DNA of 64,000 nt from assembly GCF_964340395.1 (NCBI RefSeq), contig NC_135570.1:1171001-1235000 (forward strand), written 5' to 3'. The stretch comes from Glandiceps talaboti (Eukaryota; Hemichordata; Enteropneusta; Spengelidae). A program made the translations under genes and the position numbers. This document shows positions 1 to 11,869 of this stretch, in pieces (position 1 is the stretch's first letter; each line of letters opens with the position of its first letter). Under the pieces are notes generated by a model, which searched no databases, had not been told where the DNA came from, and saw only the letters and a list, made by a program, of their open reading frames with translations.

Positions 1-1941
1 GACATGTACACCCGTCTGAGTGCATGTAGGTCCTACGTTTACAATGTAGCCAAGGCCTGTGATGATGGACACTTTACAGCTAAGGACTGCGCTGGTGTTA
101 TTCTTTATGCTGCAGAGAATGCTACACAAGTAGCCCTAGATGCCATTCAGTGTCTTGGTAAGTTTTCTATAATAATTAAGTGGTTTTATATGTAAGACTG
201 TAATAAAGATGAATAAAACCTACACACAGTGCACACATATATATTTCTATATAATTAATATCCTTTAAATATGTACGGTTTAAAGTAATGTATATCATCA
301 CACGACCCTTAGCCTGTAAAGTTTCAGGTTCAATTCCTGTTGTGGTATAGAAATTTTTTTTTATTTACTTGGTGATTGTAAAAGATAAAAGTGATAAAAA
401 CACATGTGTAAAAGGGGGGAACCCGACAGAGCAGTGGGTAAGATTGTGGACTGGTAAGACAGAGTCCTGGTAAGACAGAGTCCTGAGTTCAATTCCTAGA
501 CTGGCAAGTTGGAGTAGGTGTGTTTCAGGTTCAATTCCTTTTATAGAAATTTTTTTTCATTCACTTGGTGATTGTAAAAGATAAAAGTGATAAAAACACA
601 TGTGTAAAAGGGGGGAACCCGACAGAGTAGTGGGTAAGATTGTGGACTGGTAAGACAGAGTCCTGAGTTCAATTCCTAGACTGGCAAGTCTGAGTCCTGA
701 GTTGAAATAGAAATAGGAATAGGAGTTGGAGTTGGAAAAAAGAATTGCAAATAATTCTTTATTAGAACATTTTTTTATTGACTATAAATTTGAAACAATT
801 TCAAAATAAATGTAAGTGTTAAGAACTTTTTTTTGCTACACAACAAATGATTCTTTATTAGAAAATTTATTTATTGAGTATAATTTTGAAACAATTTCAA
901 AATAAATGACACAAATTAACTTTCATAGTAGCTTTAAACAATTATAATGTACCACTCCAAATAAAGACTACTATAATTCTTACTAGACTTTGTTCAATAT
1001 ATTCCAAGTACAAATATAAATGTCAACCCTATTTTCTAAGAGTAATTTCATAACAGTAATCAATACAACTGTACTAAAGGCAGAAATATCCTTGACTGCA
1101 TTAAGTTGTTATGATGAGATATGTAGAATAATTTAATTAGTCACCATTTGGGTAAAATAAGGAACCTTCAGTGATATCCCAGTTTCACCTTGGAATGGAG
1201 TGGTACATTCTGACTGGTTAAAGCTACTATGTAAGTCACTGCTTTACAATTTGATAAGAATGAGAACATCATCGTGTACTGTTATTTTACATGGATCCCC
1301 CATTGAAATTATGCTATAATGTATTGAAATTATACTACAATGTATTGTACAATGTAAGTACAATCTAGGGGACATCTACTCTTCAGGATTAGTTAAGGGG
1401 TGAGATCAATAGTTCAATGTAAGATAAAAAAAATAAACTATTTTACAGGGGAAGGGGGTCATTTTAGTTCTCATCCTACAAAATACATTTATTTTAATGG
1501 ATCTGTTTTGTACCCCTAAATAAAAGTATTCTATAAAAAATGTCATCAAATTGAGAAATGGAAGAATTTTCACAATAGTAAATGTGTATCACTAAAATAA
1601 AATAAAGTGTCAATAATAGAGATTTTTTCCTCAGTACATACTGATTTGAAATTGATTGTGTTATCTTAAAACAATTTTAGCCAATTTAATTAAAAGGGGA
1701 GGATGGGTCTGAGGTCTCCAACTAAAAGAATTTAGTGTTTATCCTACATTGAAGTATTGATCTGGCCTCTAACGTATGTTATGTTCTGTGTTTGCATCCA
1801 TCAGGTGGTAATGGCTACATCAATGAATATGCCACAGGTAGATTACTAAGAGATGCTAAACTGTACGAGATTGGAGCTGGAACCAGTGAAGTCAGACGAT
1901 TGATCATTGGAAGAGCTTTCAACAAAGACTTTAGAGAATAA
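1..1941 (+). CDS. IVD: Isovaleryl-CoA dehydrogenase, last two exons (5' partial)
   Basis: Mitochondrial matrix flavoenzyme of leucine breakdown that oxidises isovaleryl-CoA to 3-methylcrotonyl-CoA and passes electrons to ETF. Only the C-terminal end is present. Exon <1-157 opens in frame with [20 protein letters not shown] and ends with the donor GTAAGT at 158. The last exon, 1805-1941, follows an acceptor TCAG at 1801-1804; the codon for Gly is split across the junction. It encodes [20 protein letters not shown], then [19 protein letters not shown], and stops with TAA at 1939-1941. GGNGYI and [12 protein letters not shown] are the acyl-CoA dehydrogenase C-terminal signatures, and the wording is closest to vertebrate IVD from memory. 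An AATAAA overlaps the stop codon and another lies at 2391-2396; the latter is the better polyadenylation signal. The rest of the gene lies left of the window. Broken copies of IVD exons occur at 5830-6173. Confidence 0.93.
322..690 (+). mobile_element. tRNA-derived SINE-like repeat, two tandem units
   Basis: Two head-to-tail units about 196-201 bp apart lie in the IVD intron. Each has GGTTCAATTCC, a good polymerase III B box, then a T-run, a shared body, and a tRNA-like stretch. That stretch has an A-box-like AGAGCAGTGGGTAAGAT, a potential anticodon stem GGACT/AGTCC and a second B-box-like GAGTTCAATTCC. The first unit also has a 19-bp internal duplication of the GGTAAGACAGAGTCCT segment. This is a SINE-like repeat rather than a tRNA gene because the arms do not make a complete cloverleaf. 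Family not identified. Confidence 0.5.
1391..1562 (+). repeat. Diverged interspersed repeat (pair of 60771-60950)
   Basis: This part of the IVD intron shares order and wording with 60771-60950 in the same orientation: TTAAGGGG, AATAGTT, a pyrimidine-rich block, TTAGTTCTCATCC, a TTTGTACCCCT block, and AAATTGAGAAAT with GAAGAAT. The copies are clearly diverged with small indels. No coding potential or terminal repeats were recognised, so the class is unknown. Confidence 0.5.
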
Positions 1942-3525
1942 ACCCATGTATGAAATGAGAAGTCATCAACATCAAGCAATGCACAACTAATGTCAAAATC
2001 CTCCCAGAATCCTCCCAGAATATTTGACACCAAATGGAAACATTTATATATGATAAGATATTGGCACAAGTGGGTGATAGTGATGTCTTGGTTATGTATA
2101 TATAATTACCTAATCAAGATGGCCTAAATACTGAATGGTTTAATGTGCCTCCCCACTGTTAGGAAAATTCACTATCAAAGACCACCGCCCTGTGAGTACA
2201 TCAATATGCATTGGCAGCTTATTAGTTTTACAAGAGTGTCTGGTTGTAGTTTCCAAATAGTTGATTTGTCATCGTCCTTCTACAACATAATGGCACACAT
2301 CTATATCTTTCAATTTACTGTATTAAGGGCTTCAACTATGTTCAATATTGCCAAATAGCAGATGATTGCTGATTGCTAATTTGACATCCAAATAAACAAA
2401 TTATACCAAGAGTCATCCTGACAAATACATGTCAAAAGTCTTCCCATAATATTTGACACCCCAAATGGAAGCGTTTGACGGTATAGAATTTACAATCTTT
2501 CAGTTATTACTACATGTATTGCAATATTTACTTGAACTTTTGGGTCCTACGATGTTTTCGCGTGTACATGTAGGGGTGCTTGTTTGTTTTGTGTTTTTGA
2601 TGTATTAGTTGAGCTTTGTAAATTCTAACACAGAAAAGGCTTATAAATATATAGATAATCTATTTATCGACTGTTTTTTCATTACAATTAGTTTTACCAT
2701 GAAATTCCTGATTAAGAGCCACAGTATCTCTTCGGAAGTTTGTGTTGTACACAAAATACACACACATACACTAAACTATCGGGTAGTCCCATGAAGCAGT
2801 GTGTTTGTTGGAAACTTTTTTTTTGCACAGAAATGTGTCTGCTCAGAATGTTATTTGATAGTTGGTTTGTATTTGTTGCTTCAATTAGGAATTTCATGGT
2901 ATGCTAAAATTTATAAAACGGGAAATGATAAACGGGCATTTCATTACCCAATTCAAACTTATCTTATTCATGTGACTTTGGTCAGAAAAAAATATTCAAG
3001 TAAAATGTTTGCCTGGTTTTGCCACTCTGGTTTATAGTATAAATATTAAGTGTAAAAGTATACTATTTCAATTGGTTTCATTATCAGCTCAGTACATGTA
3101 TGTGGTGTGGTGTCTCTCAATGTAATTTGTAAACAATGTTAGCAGTGCAAAACAAGCAAATAGTCATTGACTAAACGTGGATCTCAGAGAACTGAATAGA
3201 AGCAGCTATGTTCACGGTAATCAGTATTCATAGCAGAAAATACTTTTTACAAACTGACAACATTTGAAAGGCCAAATCCTAGACTTACAATTAAAGCAAT
3301 TGAAAGAGTATACTTTACTTCAGTGTTCCAGGTTCTACTTGAACTTCAACTTATAACGTATATTTACAGTTAATTTGTGCTTGTACAATTTGTCTAGGTC
3401 ATAATGTCAGTTTGTGAAGGAATTATTATGACTTTGAAATGTAATACAAGAACTGACTGACCAAATATATTATTATTAATCAACTTTGTACGAGATATGA
3501 AATTATTACAGATTAGCAGTGTTAT
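1942..3525. other. IVD 3' flank, no further gene seen
   Basis: AT-rich sequence downstream of the IVD stop. A short block near 1999-2040 (AATATTTGACACC...AAATGGAA) is repeated in diverged form near 2438-2475, suggesting a local duplication of the 3' UTR. The short open frames here show no family resemblance. Confidence 0.6.
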
Positions 3526-3850
3526 AGTGACCTTATGGATGAGGATTTGGTATTTATTTTGGATTTTTAATTTATCAAACAATTTTATGACTTGCTACTT
3601 GAAAAATCAATTTGAAACAACATATGCCGAGTAACTCAATCAGTTGTAAAAAAATTAATAAATGTGTGAAATGTTTGCTATTGTATGTATAATAACAAAG
3701 ATTTTACACATTTTTAAAAACTTTTTGCAATGTATTGAGTTACCAAACAGACTTTGTCAATGTTGTTGTTCGTGTTGATTTTTCAAGTAGGAAGCCATGA
3801 TAAAATTAAAAATCCAAAATAAATACCCAATCCTCATCCATATGACCACT
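3526..3850. mobile_element. Snap-back (MITE-like) element, about 325 bp
   Basis: Near-palindromic sequence. The left arm begins AGTGACCTTATGGATGAGG, and the right arm is its inverse, ending CCTCATCCATATGACCACT. Inverted similarity continues almost to a centre near 3690, through the paired blocks AGTAACTCAAT and ATTGAGTTAC and then GTGTGAAA and TTTTACAC. Each arm is about 160 bp with a few mismatches and indels. It is non-coding. I could not settle a target-site duplication. Confidence 0.65.
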
Positions 3851-4251
3851 TTAATTTAGTAAAGTACTATTTAGCTGTGTTGTGTTGACAATCCTCCTGA
3901 CTGGGTTAGTTGGATGATGACAGATCTAAAACATGACGATCTAAAACTGAGTTCAACTGTGGAAGGTTGCTTTTAGCCCTGGTATTGTAATTGCTTTCCC
4001 ATTTTTTTTTCATATTTGTGTATGATACTGAATCATTGTGATTAGCTGATCTACCTCTCTACTACAATGGTACAGGGTACTATGACTTGATGTCCATGTG
4101 TAAACAGTCATGAATGAGGAAGGAACCATATACTTGTTTGTCAACAAATGATAACGTTGTGGGATGCTAATGAAACTTAATCAGTGGATGTTCAACAAGA
4201 CAACCAACAGTTGCAGGGAGAAAAACTGGGGCTTAACTGTTAACAATAATA

Positions 4252-4699
4252 ACATGTTTGAAAAATGATCAGTACAATGAAAAAACTAAATTTGTATTCA
4301 GGGGAAGTCAAAAAGTGGTCTGTATATTCCAGAGTTATAATAATAAAATAAATATTGTACAAAGAAATACAATCCTGTCGTTATTTCATATCTCAGTCAC
4401 AATTTTGACAACCATTGCATTACTCTATTCCCATTTCCCTCTAGCTAAACAATAGTAAATGGCACAAGCTGAGTCTAAACGTTTTTTCACTGATGTGAAA
4501 ATATTTACAAAATACTTTGATGGAACTAATGTTTATGTTGATGCATACCTTCCATGGCATTGTTAGAACGGTTAGTTGCCTACTAGGGATTTCCATGATT
4601 TACTTTATACATACATATAATAAATTACGTCATCGGATCGTTTATATTAAAGTTATATCTTATACGAGGTTTGAGTTTAGTCAATTGCAAGTGATGGTT
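4252..4699 (+). repeat. Direct repeat copy a (pair of 6172-6626)
   Basis: About 450 bp, starting AACATGTTTGAAAAATGATC and ending CAATTGCAAGTGATGGTT, recurs at 6172-6626 with scattered substitutions and small indels. A third, more diverged partial copy of its middle part lies near 6722-6780. Short open frames within it are not conserved between copies, so it is probably non-coding. Confidence 0.85.
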
Positions 4700-4741
4700 A
4701 TGCACACTCTTGTTTCAAAATTATTTAAGGGGGTTTCATAA

Positions 4742-5507
4742 TATCTTTGAGTCAATTGAAAATTATTTGAATTGAGCAACTTCACCATCAAAATGTTTTG
4801 CTGTTTCTTTGCAACCAAATTAAACTTATCAAGATTGTTTTAATATCATATTTTATACCTAAAATGAACTATTGTAATTGGTTATCATTATACCATATAA
4901 TTTTATGGAGGATTTTCAAAAGAAATTGTTTCCAGGGTACAAAATGTATGAGCTAAAAACTGTTGTTCTGTAAGTACATCAACTAGCTGCGAATGTGAAA
5001 TTCCAAGTACCGCCACCTGTGACATCTAAACTTTTAACATTTAAATTCTCAAATTATACATGATGTGTTGTTTGTCAAAGGTTTATTCTAACAGTTGGCA
5101 AATGCTGAAACAAACCGAAACACTTCCATGTAATTTTTCATAATGATAAAATAATTTTCAATGGTACGGCATGCAACAAACGTACATGTATATACTTTGA
5201 GAATTTTTGTCAGTATTAGTTTTCTGAATCAGGAAAGGGTATTAATAACACCAGATAGAACTCTTTTAGCTCTTATATTTCCTTTACACACCCTTGTATT
5301 TTAACTAGTATTGTTACTACCTTGACATATTAAAATATCATCAGAAAGCATTCTTGAATTTCAAAAATTTCTAAGGGTACCCCACACCGCTCCCTTGTAT
5401 TTTGATTAGAATTTTAACTAATATAGTAATATCATAACTACCTCAACATATTAAAATAGCATCAGAAAGCATTCTTTTAGTTCTTGAATTTCAACATTTC
5501 AGTTTCG
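4742..5507. other. AT-rich intergenic DNA
   Basis: No gene recognised. Two short related stretches, near 5330-5350 and 5450-5480 (ATATTAAAATA-CATCAGAAAGCATTCTT), show a local duplication of about 120 bp. Confidence 0.5.
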
Positions 5508-5556
5508 GTGTGTGTGTGTGTGTGTGTGTTTGTGCGTGTGTGTGTGTGTGTGTGCG

Positions 5557-5608
<52 letters not shown>

Positions 5609-5635
5609 CACGCGCGTGTGTGTGCGTGCACGCGC

Positions 5636-5666
<31 letters not shown>

Positions 5667-5702
5667 TGTGTGTGTGCATGTGTGTGTGTGTGTACATGTA
5701 TG
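5508..5702. repeat. (TG)n microsatellite with CG-containing interruptions
   Basis: Almost uninterrupted TG dinucleotides with a few GTGCACGCGCG interruptions. Open frames over it on both strands are artefacts of the repeat. Confidence 0.97.
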
Positions 5703-5829
5703 TATGTATTGTATGCATACACTTTAAGTATACTATAATATTGTGGCCACTCACTATGATGATCCTGAACAGCGCCTCCTAGTGGGCAAACTATGCAATC
5801 TTTTGTCTTTATAATGATTGGAAACTTAC

Positions 5830-5932
5830 CCAAATAGGTCCAGCTGCTAGTACAAGTCTTTCCAGGTCCAACCCTCTCATCAATACATACACACCTTTGT
5901 CAACCTTACCAAGAACATTTTCAGCTACAATT
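5830..5932 (-). pseudogene. IVD exon fragment, inverted
   Basis: On the - strand this reads as a well-formed exon: acceptor TTTCACAG, then 103 nt including [20 protein letters not shown] and [11 protein letters not shown], then donor GTAAGT. This is the IVD segment that lies two exons upstream of the exon at 1-157 (vertebrate IVD has [20 protein letters not shown]). The frame is open and both splice sites are intact. It is orphaned, points away from IVD, and is divergent from the second fragment at 6024. Either a rearranged partial duplication or a misassembly. Confidence 0.8.
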
Positions 5933-6023
5933 CTGTGAAATAATGAAACAAAAATGCCATTAAAATCAAAACCTAAATTTCACTTTAAGAGAGGAATGGT
6001 GAACCAACCTGTTTCCCTTACAG

Positions 6024-6173
6024 TTAATGCAAGGCAAGATGGCGGACATGTACACCCGTCTGAGTGCATGTAGGTCCTATGTCTACAATGTAGCCAAGGC
6101 CTGTGATGATGGACACTTTACAGCTAAGGACTGTGCTGGTGTTATTCTTTATGCTGCAGAGAATGCTACGCAA
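6024..6173 (+). pseudogene. Truncated copy of IVD penultimate exon
   Basis: Acceptor CCTTACAG followed by codons [20 protein letters not shown], nearly identical to the exon at 1-157 and including its 5' start, which lies outside the window. The copy breaks off inside the exon near 6170-6173, after GAATGCTAC. It joins directly to sequence that in the parent locus lies 2.3 kb beyond the IVD stop (the repeat starting at 4252). The join has 2-3 bp of microhomology and an in-frame stop follows soon after. Not functional as it stands. Confidence 0.9.
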
Positions 6174-6626
6174 CATGTTTGAAAAATGATCAGTACAATG
6201 AAAAAAACTAAATTTGTATTATGGGGAAGTCAAAAAGTGGTCTGTATATTCCAGAGTTATGATAATAATAAAATAAATATTGTACAAAGAAATACAATCC
6301 TGTCGTTATTTCATACCCCCCAGTCACAATTTTAACAACCATCGTATTACTTAATTCCCATTTCTCTCTAGCTTAACAATAGTAAATGGCACAAGCTGAG
6401 TCTAAAAGTTTTTTCACTGATGTGAAAATATTTACAAAATATTTTGATGGAACTATAAATGTTTATGTCAATGCATACCTTCTATGGCATTGTTAGAACA
6501 GTTAGTTACGTACTGGGGATTTCCGTGATTTACTTTATACATACATATAATAAATTATGTCATCAGATCGTTTATAAGTTATATCATAATACCAAGTTTG
6601 AGTTTAGTCAATTGCAAGTGATGGTT
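6172..6626 (+). repeat. Direct repeat copy b (pair of 4252-4699)
   Basis: Second copy of the IVD 3'-flanking segment, fused at its left end to the truncated IVD exon. See the entry at 4252. Confidence 0.85.
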
Positions 6627-7375
6627 GAGTATACACCAGTGAGTACCTGTTAATATGCAGAAAAAATTCACCTCAAAAACATATAAACTCAGCTTGTACC
6701 CCTACAAAGTCATAATGTTTACAACCATTGCAATGCTTACAGTAATTCCCATTGTCCTTGTAGCTGAACAACAGTTTCCCAGTGGCACACCCGGCACACC
6801 CTTTGAACTACTAGGATTCTATGACCACTAATAAGACTTGGCAACACAGTGACAGTGACAGTGACACTGAAGTGTAGTACAACACATTGGATAAATGTAA
6901 TACAACATATTGGGATAATATCACAATTTTTATTCTCTGGAACTATGGCTGAAATGCACAAGGTTCTTGGGCATTTCAAACAATTTTTTCAAGTGGAGAA
7001 GAGAAGAGAGCATCCAAAGGTATGTCACTGGTATACTGGTGTGCAGATAGAAGCAAATGGGAATTAAAAACTGCAATGATTGTTCTGAATCTCAAACTCT
7101 TATACTCAATTGAAAATTGTTTACCTTGCACAAATATCATGCATCTCTTGTGTGTTACTTCTGATACATCTCATAGAATCATGGAATGATGTGTCCGTAC
7201 ATCGATGAGTCCTCTCTTACTGGTTCACGTAGTCCTGATAATCCCTTTGGGTTTTTTTCTTGCTGCATGGCATCTGTCAGACTGTCAAATGGATGATCCT
7301 AAGTAAATTAATAGATAATGGATATATTTATAGATGGTTGCATCAAAGACCAATTGGAGTTATTGAACTGAAGAA
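6627..7375. other. Intergenic DNA left of the LINE
   Basis: Contains a diverged third copy of part of the 4252/6172 repeat (near 6722-6780) and a CAGTGACAGTGACAGTGACA run near 6847-6870. No gene recognised. Confidence 0.5.
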
Positions 7376-7635
7376 CAGCACACATCAAGTATAGTATAGT
7401 ATAGTCTTTCTTTATTCCAATAACGGAACATACCTCCGTTTATCCCCGGAGGAGGGTTACATAAATACATAAGAACGAATAAAGGAGGTCACGTGAGCCA
7501 AAAGCACAAAACAGCTGAGAAATAAATATAATTTATATAAAAGACTACAATGCAAACAAAAAGGAGATCAAATACTGTCCCTGATCCTGAAACAATCTAT
7601 TATAAATTTTGCAGTCGTCACTACAATAGTTTTAT

Positions 7636-10600
7636 CTATATACTTGACATGATTACGATGAACTTAGTCTCGTCATCCTTATCCATAAAATCAGAGTAAA
7701 TAGTGGATATCGTTTGAAAGAAACTCTGCCTTTGTTGACTGTACCTAGAGCAACTTATCAAAAAATGAATTTCAGACTCCACTTCATTTGAGTCACACAC
7801 ACAGCATAATCTGTCTTCTACTGGTATATGCATATATCTACCCATTTTGATCATTAACTTATGACAGGAGCATCTAAACTTTGTGTAAAAATGTCGGAGT
7901 TGAAAACTTTTCAAAATAACAAGATATGGTTCAAAATAAATGTTGGGTTTAAATGTTCTATACGTCCTAAGTTTATTTCGTTGCGTTGGAAACTTGTTTT
8001 TTCCATTCACAAAAATATTCCCCTTTCAGAGATTGTACCCTTTCACTTATAAATTTTCCAATGCAAATGCTCAAAGGATTACTCCACAATGTTCCCTGGT
8101 CACAGGCATTGAAAATCACCCCCTTGATAGACCTTGCCCATTTTGATTTACCACTTTCGCGGAGGGTTATTACGTTGTTTAGTGCTTTATGAGAAAGTCT
8201 ATCAAATGGTAACTTCGATGTTCTGTGCCAAAAACGTATGATATCTAATTGTCGCCCAAGCTCTACTGGGTATCTTCCAAGTTCTGCTAGAATAGCTGCA
8301 TTTGTTGTGTGTTGTGGAACTCCAAGAATAAACTTTGCCCATTTGATTTGGATATTTTTGAGCAAATTAACATGTAAATTACCAAGTACAGCAGCTGTGT
8401 AATTTAATATTGGAAGTATTTTGGTGTCAAAAATCTTCATGTACAGTTTAGGTGATAATTCATTTCCCAGTGCCGCTCGGACCGAGAAAATAGTTTTTGA
8501 CGCTTTATCGGCCAGCTGTATAAAAGCAGCTTTAAAAGACCCGTTCTCTGTAAAAACTATACCTAAATATGTATATCTCGTTACTGTCTTTATACCTTGA
8601 CCATTGAAGACAAAGTCTGTCTGGTCATTTTCATTTGAGAACAAATCTCTGTTAAAAACAACAACCTGGGTTTTGACTACATTTACAAGTAAACGTCAAC
8701 TATTACAATAGTTTTCAAATCTTGAAAGCAATAATTCAAGACCCTGTCGTGATGTGGAAACAATTATGCTATCATCTGCATAAAGCAGGCATGATAAATT
8801 ATAATCACCTAAAGTAATACCTTGGAAAGGTGGCCTATTCAAACAGTCTTCGACATCGTTTAAGAAAAACGCAAACAAAATAGGGCTAAGTATGCCACCC
8901 TGTTGTACACCCACATCTGACTTAAAACTTGTTGACAGACCACCTGGTAACTTAACGGTGTACTTAACGGAGTTATAATGCTTATCAACACCTTCATAAA
9001 TTTCCCTTTAATTCCTGACTTTATCAGTTTCACAAAAAGTCCTGCACGATCAACGTAGTCGAAGGCTTTTTGAAAGTCAATAAAACAAACATACAATTTC
9101 TTTTTCTCAACTCTCATTTTCTCAATAAGTGTTTTCAAAATTAATATATTATCCACAGTAGAATGATACTTTCTAAAACCAGACTGATTGTCCTTCAAGA
9201 AATTTACATCACTATCCCAGTCTTTAATTCTCTCATTTAAGATAACGGTAAACAACTTTCCAAAACAGCTAAGCAGCGAAATGCCATGATAATTATTTGG
9301 CTCGTGAATACTTCCTTTTTTGTGAATCGGACAAATAATCCCCAAGGTCCAATCTTCAGGAAAGTGGCTGCAATCCAATAACAACTTTAGAATGCACTGT
9401 TTTAATACAGCATTTGATGCTTTTAACATTTCATTTAAAATGGCATCAGTGCCTGGCTGTTTTGAGTTTTTCAACACACTTAATGCTTTTTCAAACTCAA
9501 CATCTGTAATCTGTCTGTCAAGCAGATCATTATTGTGTGGTTCATGAGAAAGAAAATCAATCAGTTCTTTGTTTACTCCGGCATGAAAGTTTTCATCGAA
9601 ACAATTACTGACTGGTGGTTGTGCTAAATTTGTAAAGTATTCAAACCATTGATCACCTGTTATTTTTGATGAGATATGTTTGGGTTTCCCTGATCTTGTC
9701 TCTTGCATTTACTTCATCTTTGCCCAAAACTTATCAGTATTTCTATTTGTAGTGCATCAATTTTCTAGATCAGCTAGGGTCTTTAATTTTGCCATGTATT
9801 TTTTCTTCCTTTTCAATTTCCGATACGAATTCCTGGCATTCAGGTATTCTTGTTCTTTTAGTCTAGTTGGAGATCTGAATTTCTTGCAAACATGTTTAAA
9901 GCGATCTCTGGCAGACTTACATTCATTGTCGAACCAAGATTTACGATTTTGATTGACTTTTTTTCTCTTTTTTTCAAACCTAAGTTTGCTCGACAGACAA
10001 TTTTTAGCAGTGCCCTGCAGAAATGTTAAGAGACTTTCTGTAGCTAGTTCTACTCCCTGTACGTCTGGGTCATATGACGTGTTTAGGTATGCATGCATAA
10101 ATGTTGCAGACTTATTCAGATTTAGCTCATTTACAAAACTCTCTCTGCTATCTTCTTTCCAGCAAAATGCCAGGTGTTCTACATTGGAGTTAACTTGTGC
10201 AGAATTTACATTACAATGCTGAAAAGACATACAATATTCATTTGAACCACCAATAGTGAAAGACAATGGGACATGGTCAGAATGAATAGTTAAATCATGT
10301 GTAGTAAATTCACAAATTTCTGGCAATATAGTTTCAGATGCTAAAACATAATCAACTGTACTCATTCCTCTGAAGTTAGAATTTGTATCCTCTATTTCTC
10401 TCCTTGGCTGGTAACATGTGAAATTTCCATCCAAGTCATTCCCAAGCCTACCATTTGCGATTCTAAGCTTTGACTGTAAACATAATTCTATAAGTCATTC
10501 ACCAAATCTATTTACTTTCTTGTCCATATTCTTTCTAAGTACACTTGTTTCATCTACTTCATAGTAACTCGGAAGAGGTATGTGATTTGCACTATCTGAT

Positions 10601-11100
10601 ACAACAAAATCAGGCAATTCTCCTGTACGTGCATTTAAATCTCCACAAATAATAAAAATTTGCAACAAAACGCTCCAATAATTCAAATTGGTCTAGGTCT
10701 CTATTTCGATACATAGTTGAATTTTCCGGTGCTACATAAATCCCATATATATATATACATCCTGGATTAAACCACATTTTCCAGCTTTTAAGCACATCCA
10801 AATCATATCCTCAACATCATTTTCAATAATATCGATACACTTTACTAAACAATCTCTGATTAATACAAGCAAACCTCCTGATTCTCTCTTTGCTCTGGTA
10901 TGTTTTTGTTTACGAGAATTTATGTAATAAGTAAAACCAGGTATGTCTATATTGACCTGAGGGGTCATCCACGTCTCTGAAAGAAAGATCACATCATAAC
11001 CGTTAATTATTGTTAAAAAGTCTTCGTCTTCAAGTTTATCACCTCTTTCTCCCAGTCCATGAACATTACAGGAACAGAAATGTATACAATTTGTGTCTCT
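7636..11100 (-). pseudogene. LINE ORF2 remnant: endonuclease and reverse transcriptase
   Basis: Translated pieces in order. The endonuclease start is near 11090 (CNVHGLGERGD), then IFLSETWMT at 10990, GDLNAR near 10640 and the SDH triad motif near 10280, so the main endonuclease residues are visible. Reverse transcriptase motifs follow: ICPIHKKGSIHEPNNY, VCFIDFQKAFDYVDR, GVQQGGILSPILF and LLYADDSIIVS, with the catalytic YADD intact. The C-terminal motif CCVCDSNEVESEIHFLISC lies near 7770-7800. Damage: frameshifts near 10740, 10640, 10480, 8985 and 7990; in-frame stops at about 9757 and 9711; and a TGA near 8696 where Trp would be expected (CNS-stop-RLLVN). Products would be an mRNA-binding nuclease/polymerase acting by target-primed reverse transcription; this copy is dead. 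Confidence 0.9.
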
Positions 11101-11118
11101 ATTCGCTCTAGTTATGTC

Positions 11119-11869
11119 CTATTCACCGCGAATCGACTCATTTATTTCTGTATTGAAGTGTCGCAGAGGTTCATATCGGTTTCCATCAATGAATAGTTTG
11201 TCAGCCACTAATACCGCACGTTTATTTTCTTCTCTGAACCGTTTCATCACCGGGATTAGTTTACGTCTCTTCTCTAGTGTTGGTTGACTGAAATCTTCTC
11301 TATTGGAGAAAGGTTTTCTCTATAATTTCCTACCTGCACGTCTAAGAGCTTCGCGATCTTTAAATCTTAGAAAACGGGCTATTATACCACGAGGTTTCCC
11401 TTTCCTTGTTGCTCTGGTACGATGGACCCGTTGGAACTCTATTTTCTGTTCATCAATTTCCAACTCACGTGAGATGAAGTTTCGTAGAACTAGCTCAGTA
11501 TCCTCTTTTTCTTCCTCCTGTATTCCAAAGAAACGCAAGTTTTCACGCCGCATGTAGTCGTCAAGTTCTGCGTAGCTGCACTAGCTCGTCTTCATTTCTC
11601 AGCACCTTTTCAGCCATTTCTTCGACTTGGTGATTGCAAAATTCAGTGCTAGTTTGCAGTTCTGTTACTTTTCTCTGCAGGGCCTTAAAATCCTGAGACA
11701 AACCAACATGCTGAGCTTCAATGACATCTAGTATTCTCAGCTTACTAAGAATTAGATCGACTTTCTCGTCAACAGTAGTGGCCTCATTTACATTTATACT
11801 GTTGTCACCTGGTCCACGTACCTGGGTGCCATTTTCTTTCTCGAGTGAGCACATTAATGTCATGTTCAA
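11119..11869 (-). pseudogene. LINE ORF1 remnant (coiled-coil RNA-binding protein)
   Basis: The N-terminal part (11869-11561) holds a heptad-rich coiled coil (VDEKVDLILSKLRILDVIEA and following). It shifts frame near 11557 into an RRM-like segment, RRENLRFFGIQEEEKEDTE ... FQRVHRTR ... RGIIARFLRFKDRE. Next comes an in-frame TAG at 11322-11320 and then the C-terminal domain with ADKLFIDGNRYEPLR, ending at a TAG at 11119-11121. This order (coiled coil, RRM, C-terminal domain) is that of L1-type ORF1p (Transposase_22 family). ORF2 begins almost at once downstream on the same strand. Confidence 0.8.

Noticed and set aside
426-500. tRNA gene
   Set aside because: Has box A and B resemblance but no acceptor stem, and is repeated in tandem; better read as SINE.
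4258-4455. 65-aa open frame in the duplicated segment
   Set aside because: Not preserved in the second copy at 6172, where indels break it.
5477-5833. Long open frames of His/Thr or Cys/Val repeats over (TG)n, (CA)n, (TATG)n and (TACA)n tracts (also 21303-21645, 43642-44157, 45199-45650, 52350-52825)
   Set aside because: Open in several frames on both strands because the repeat unit lacks stops; no protein family.
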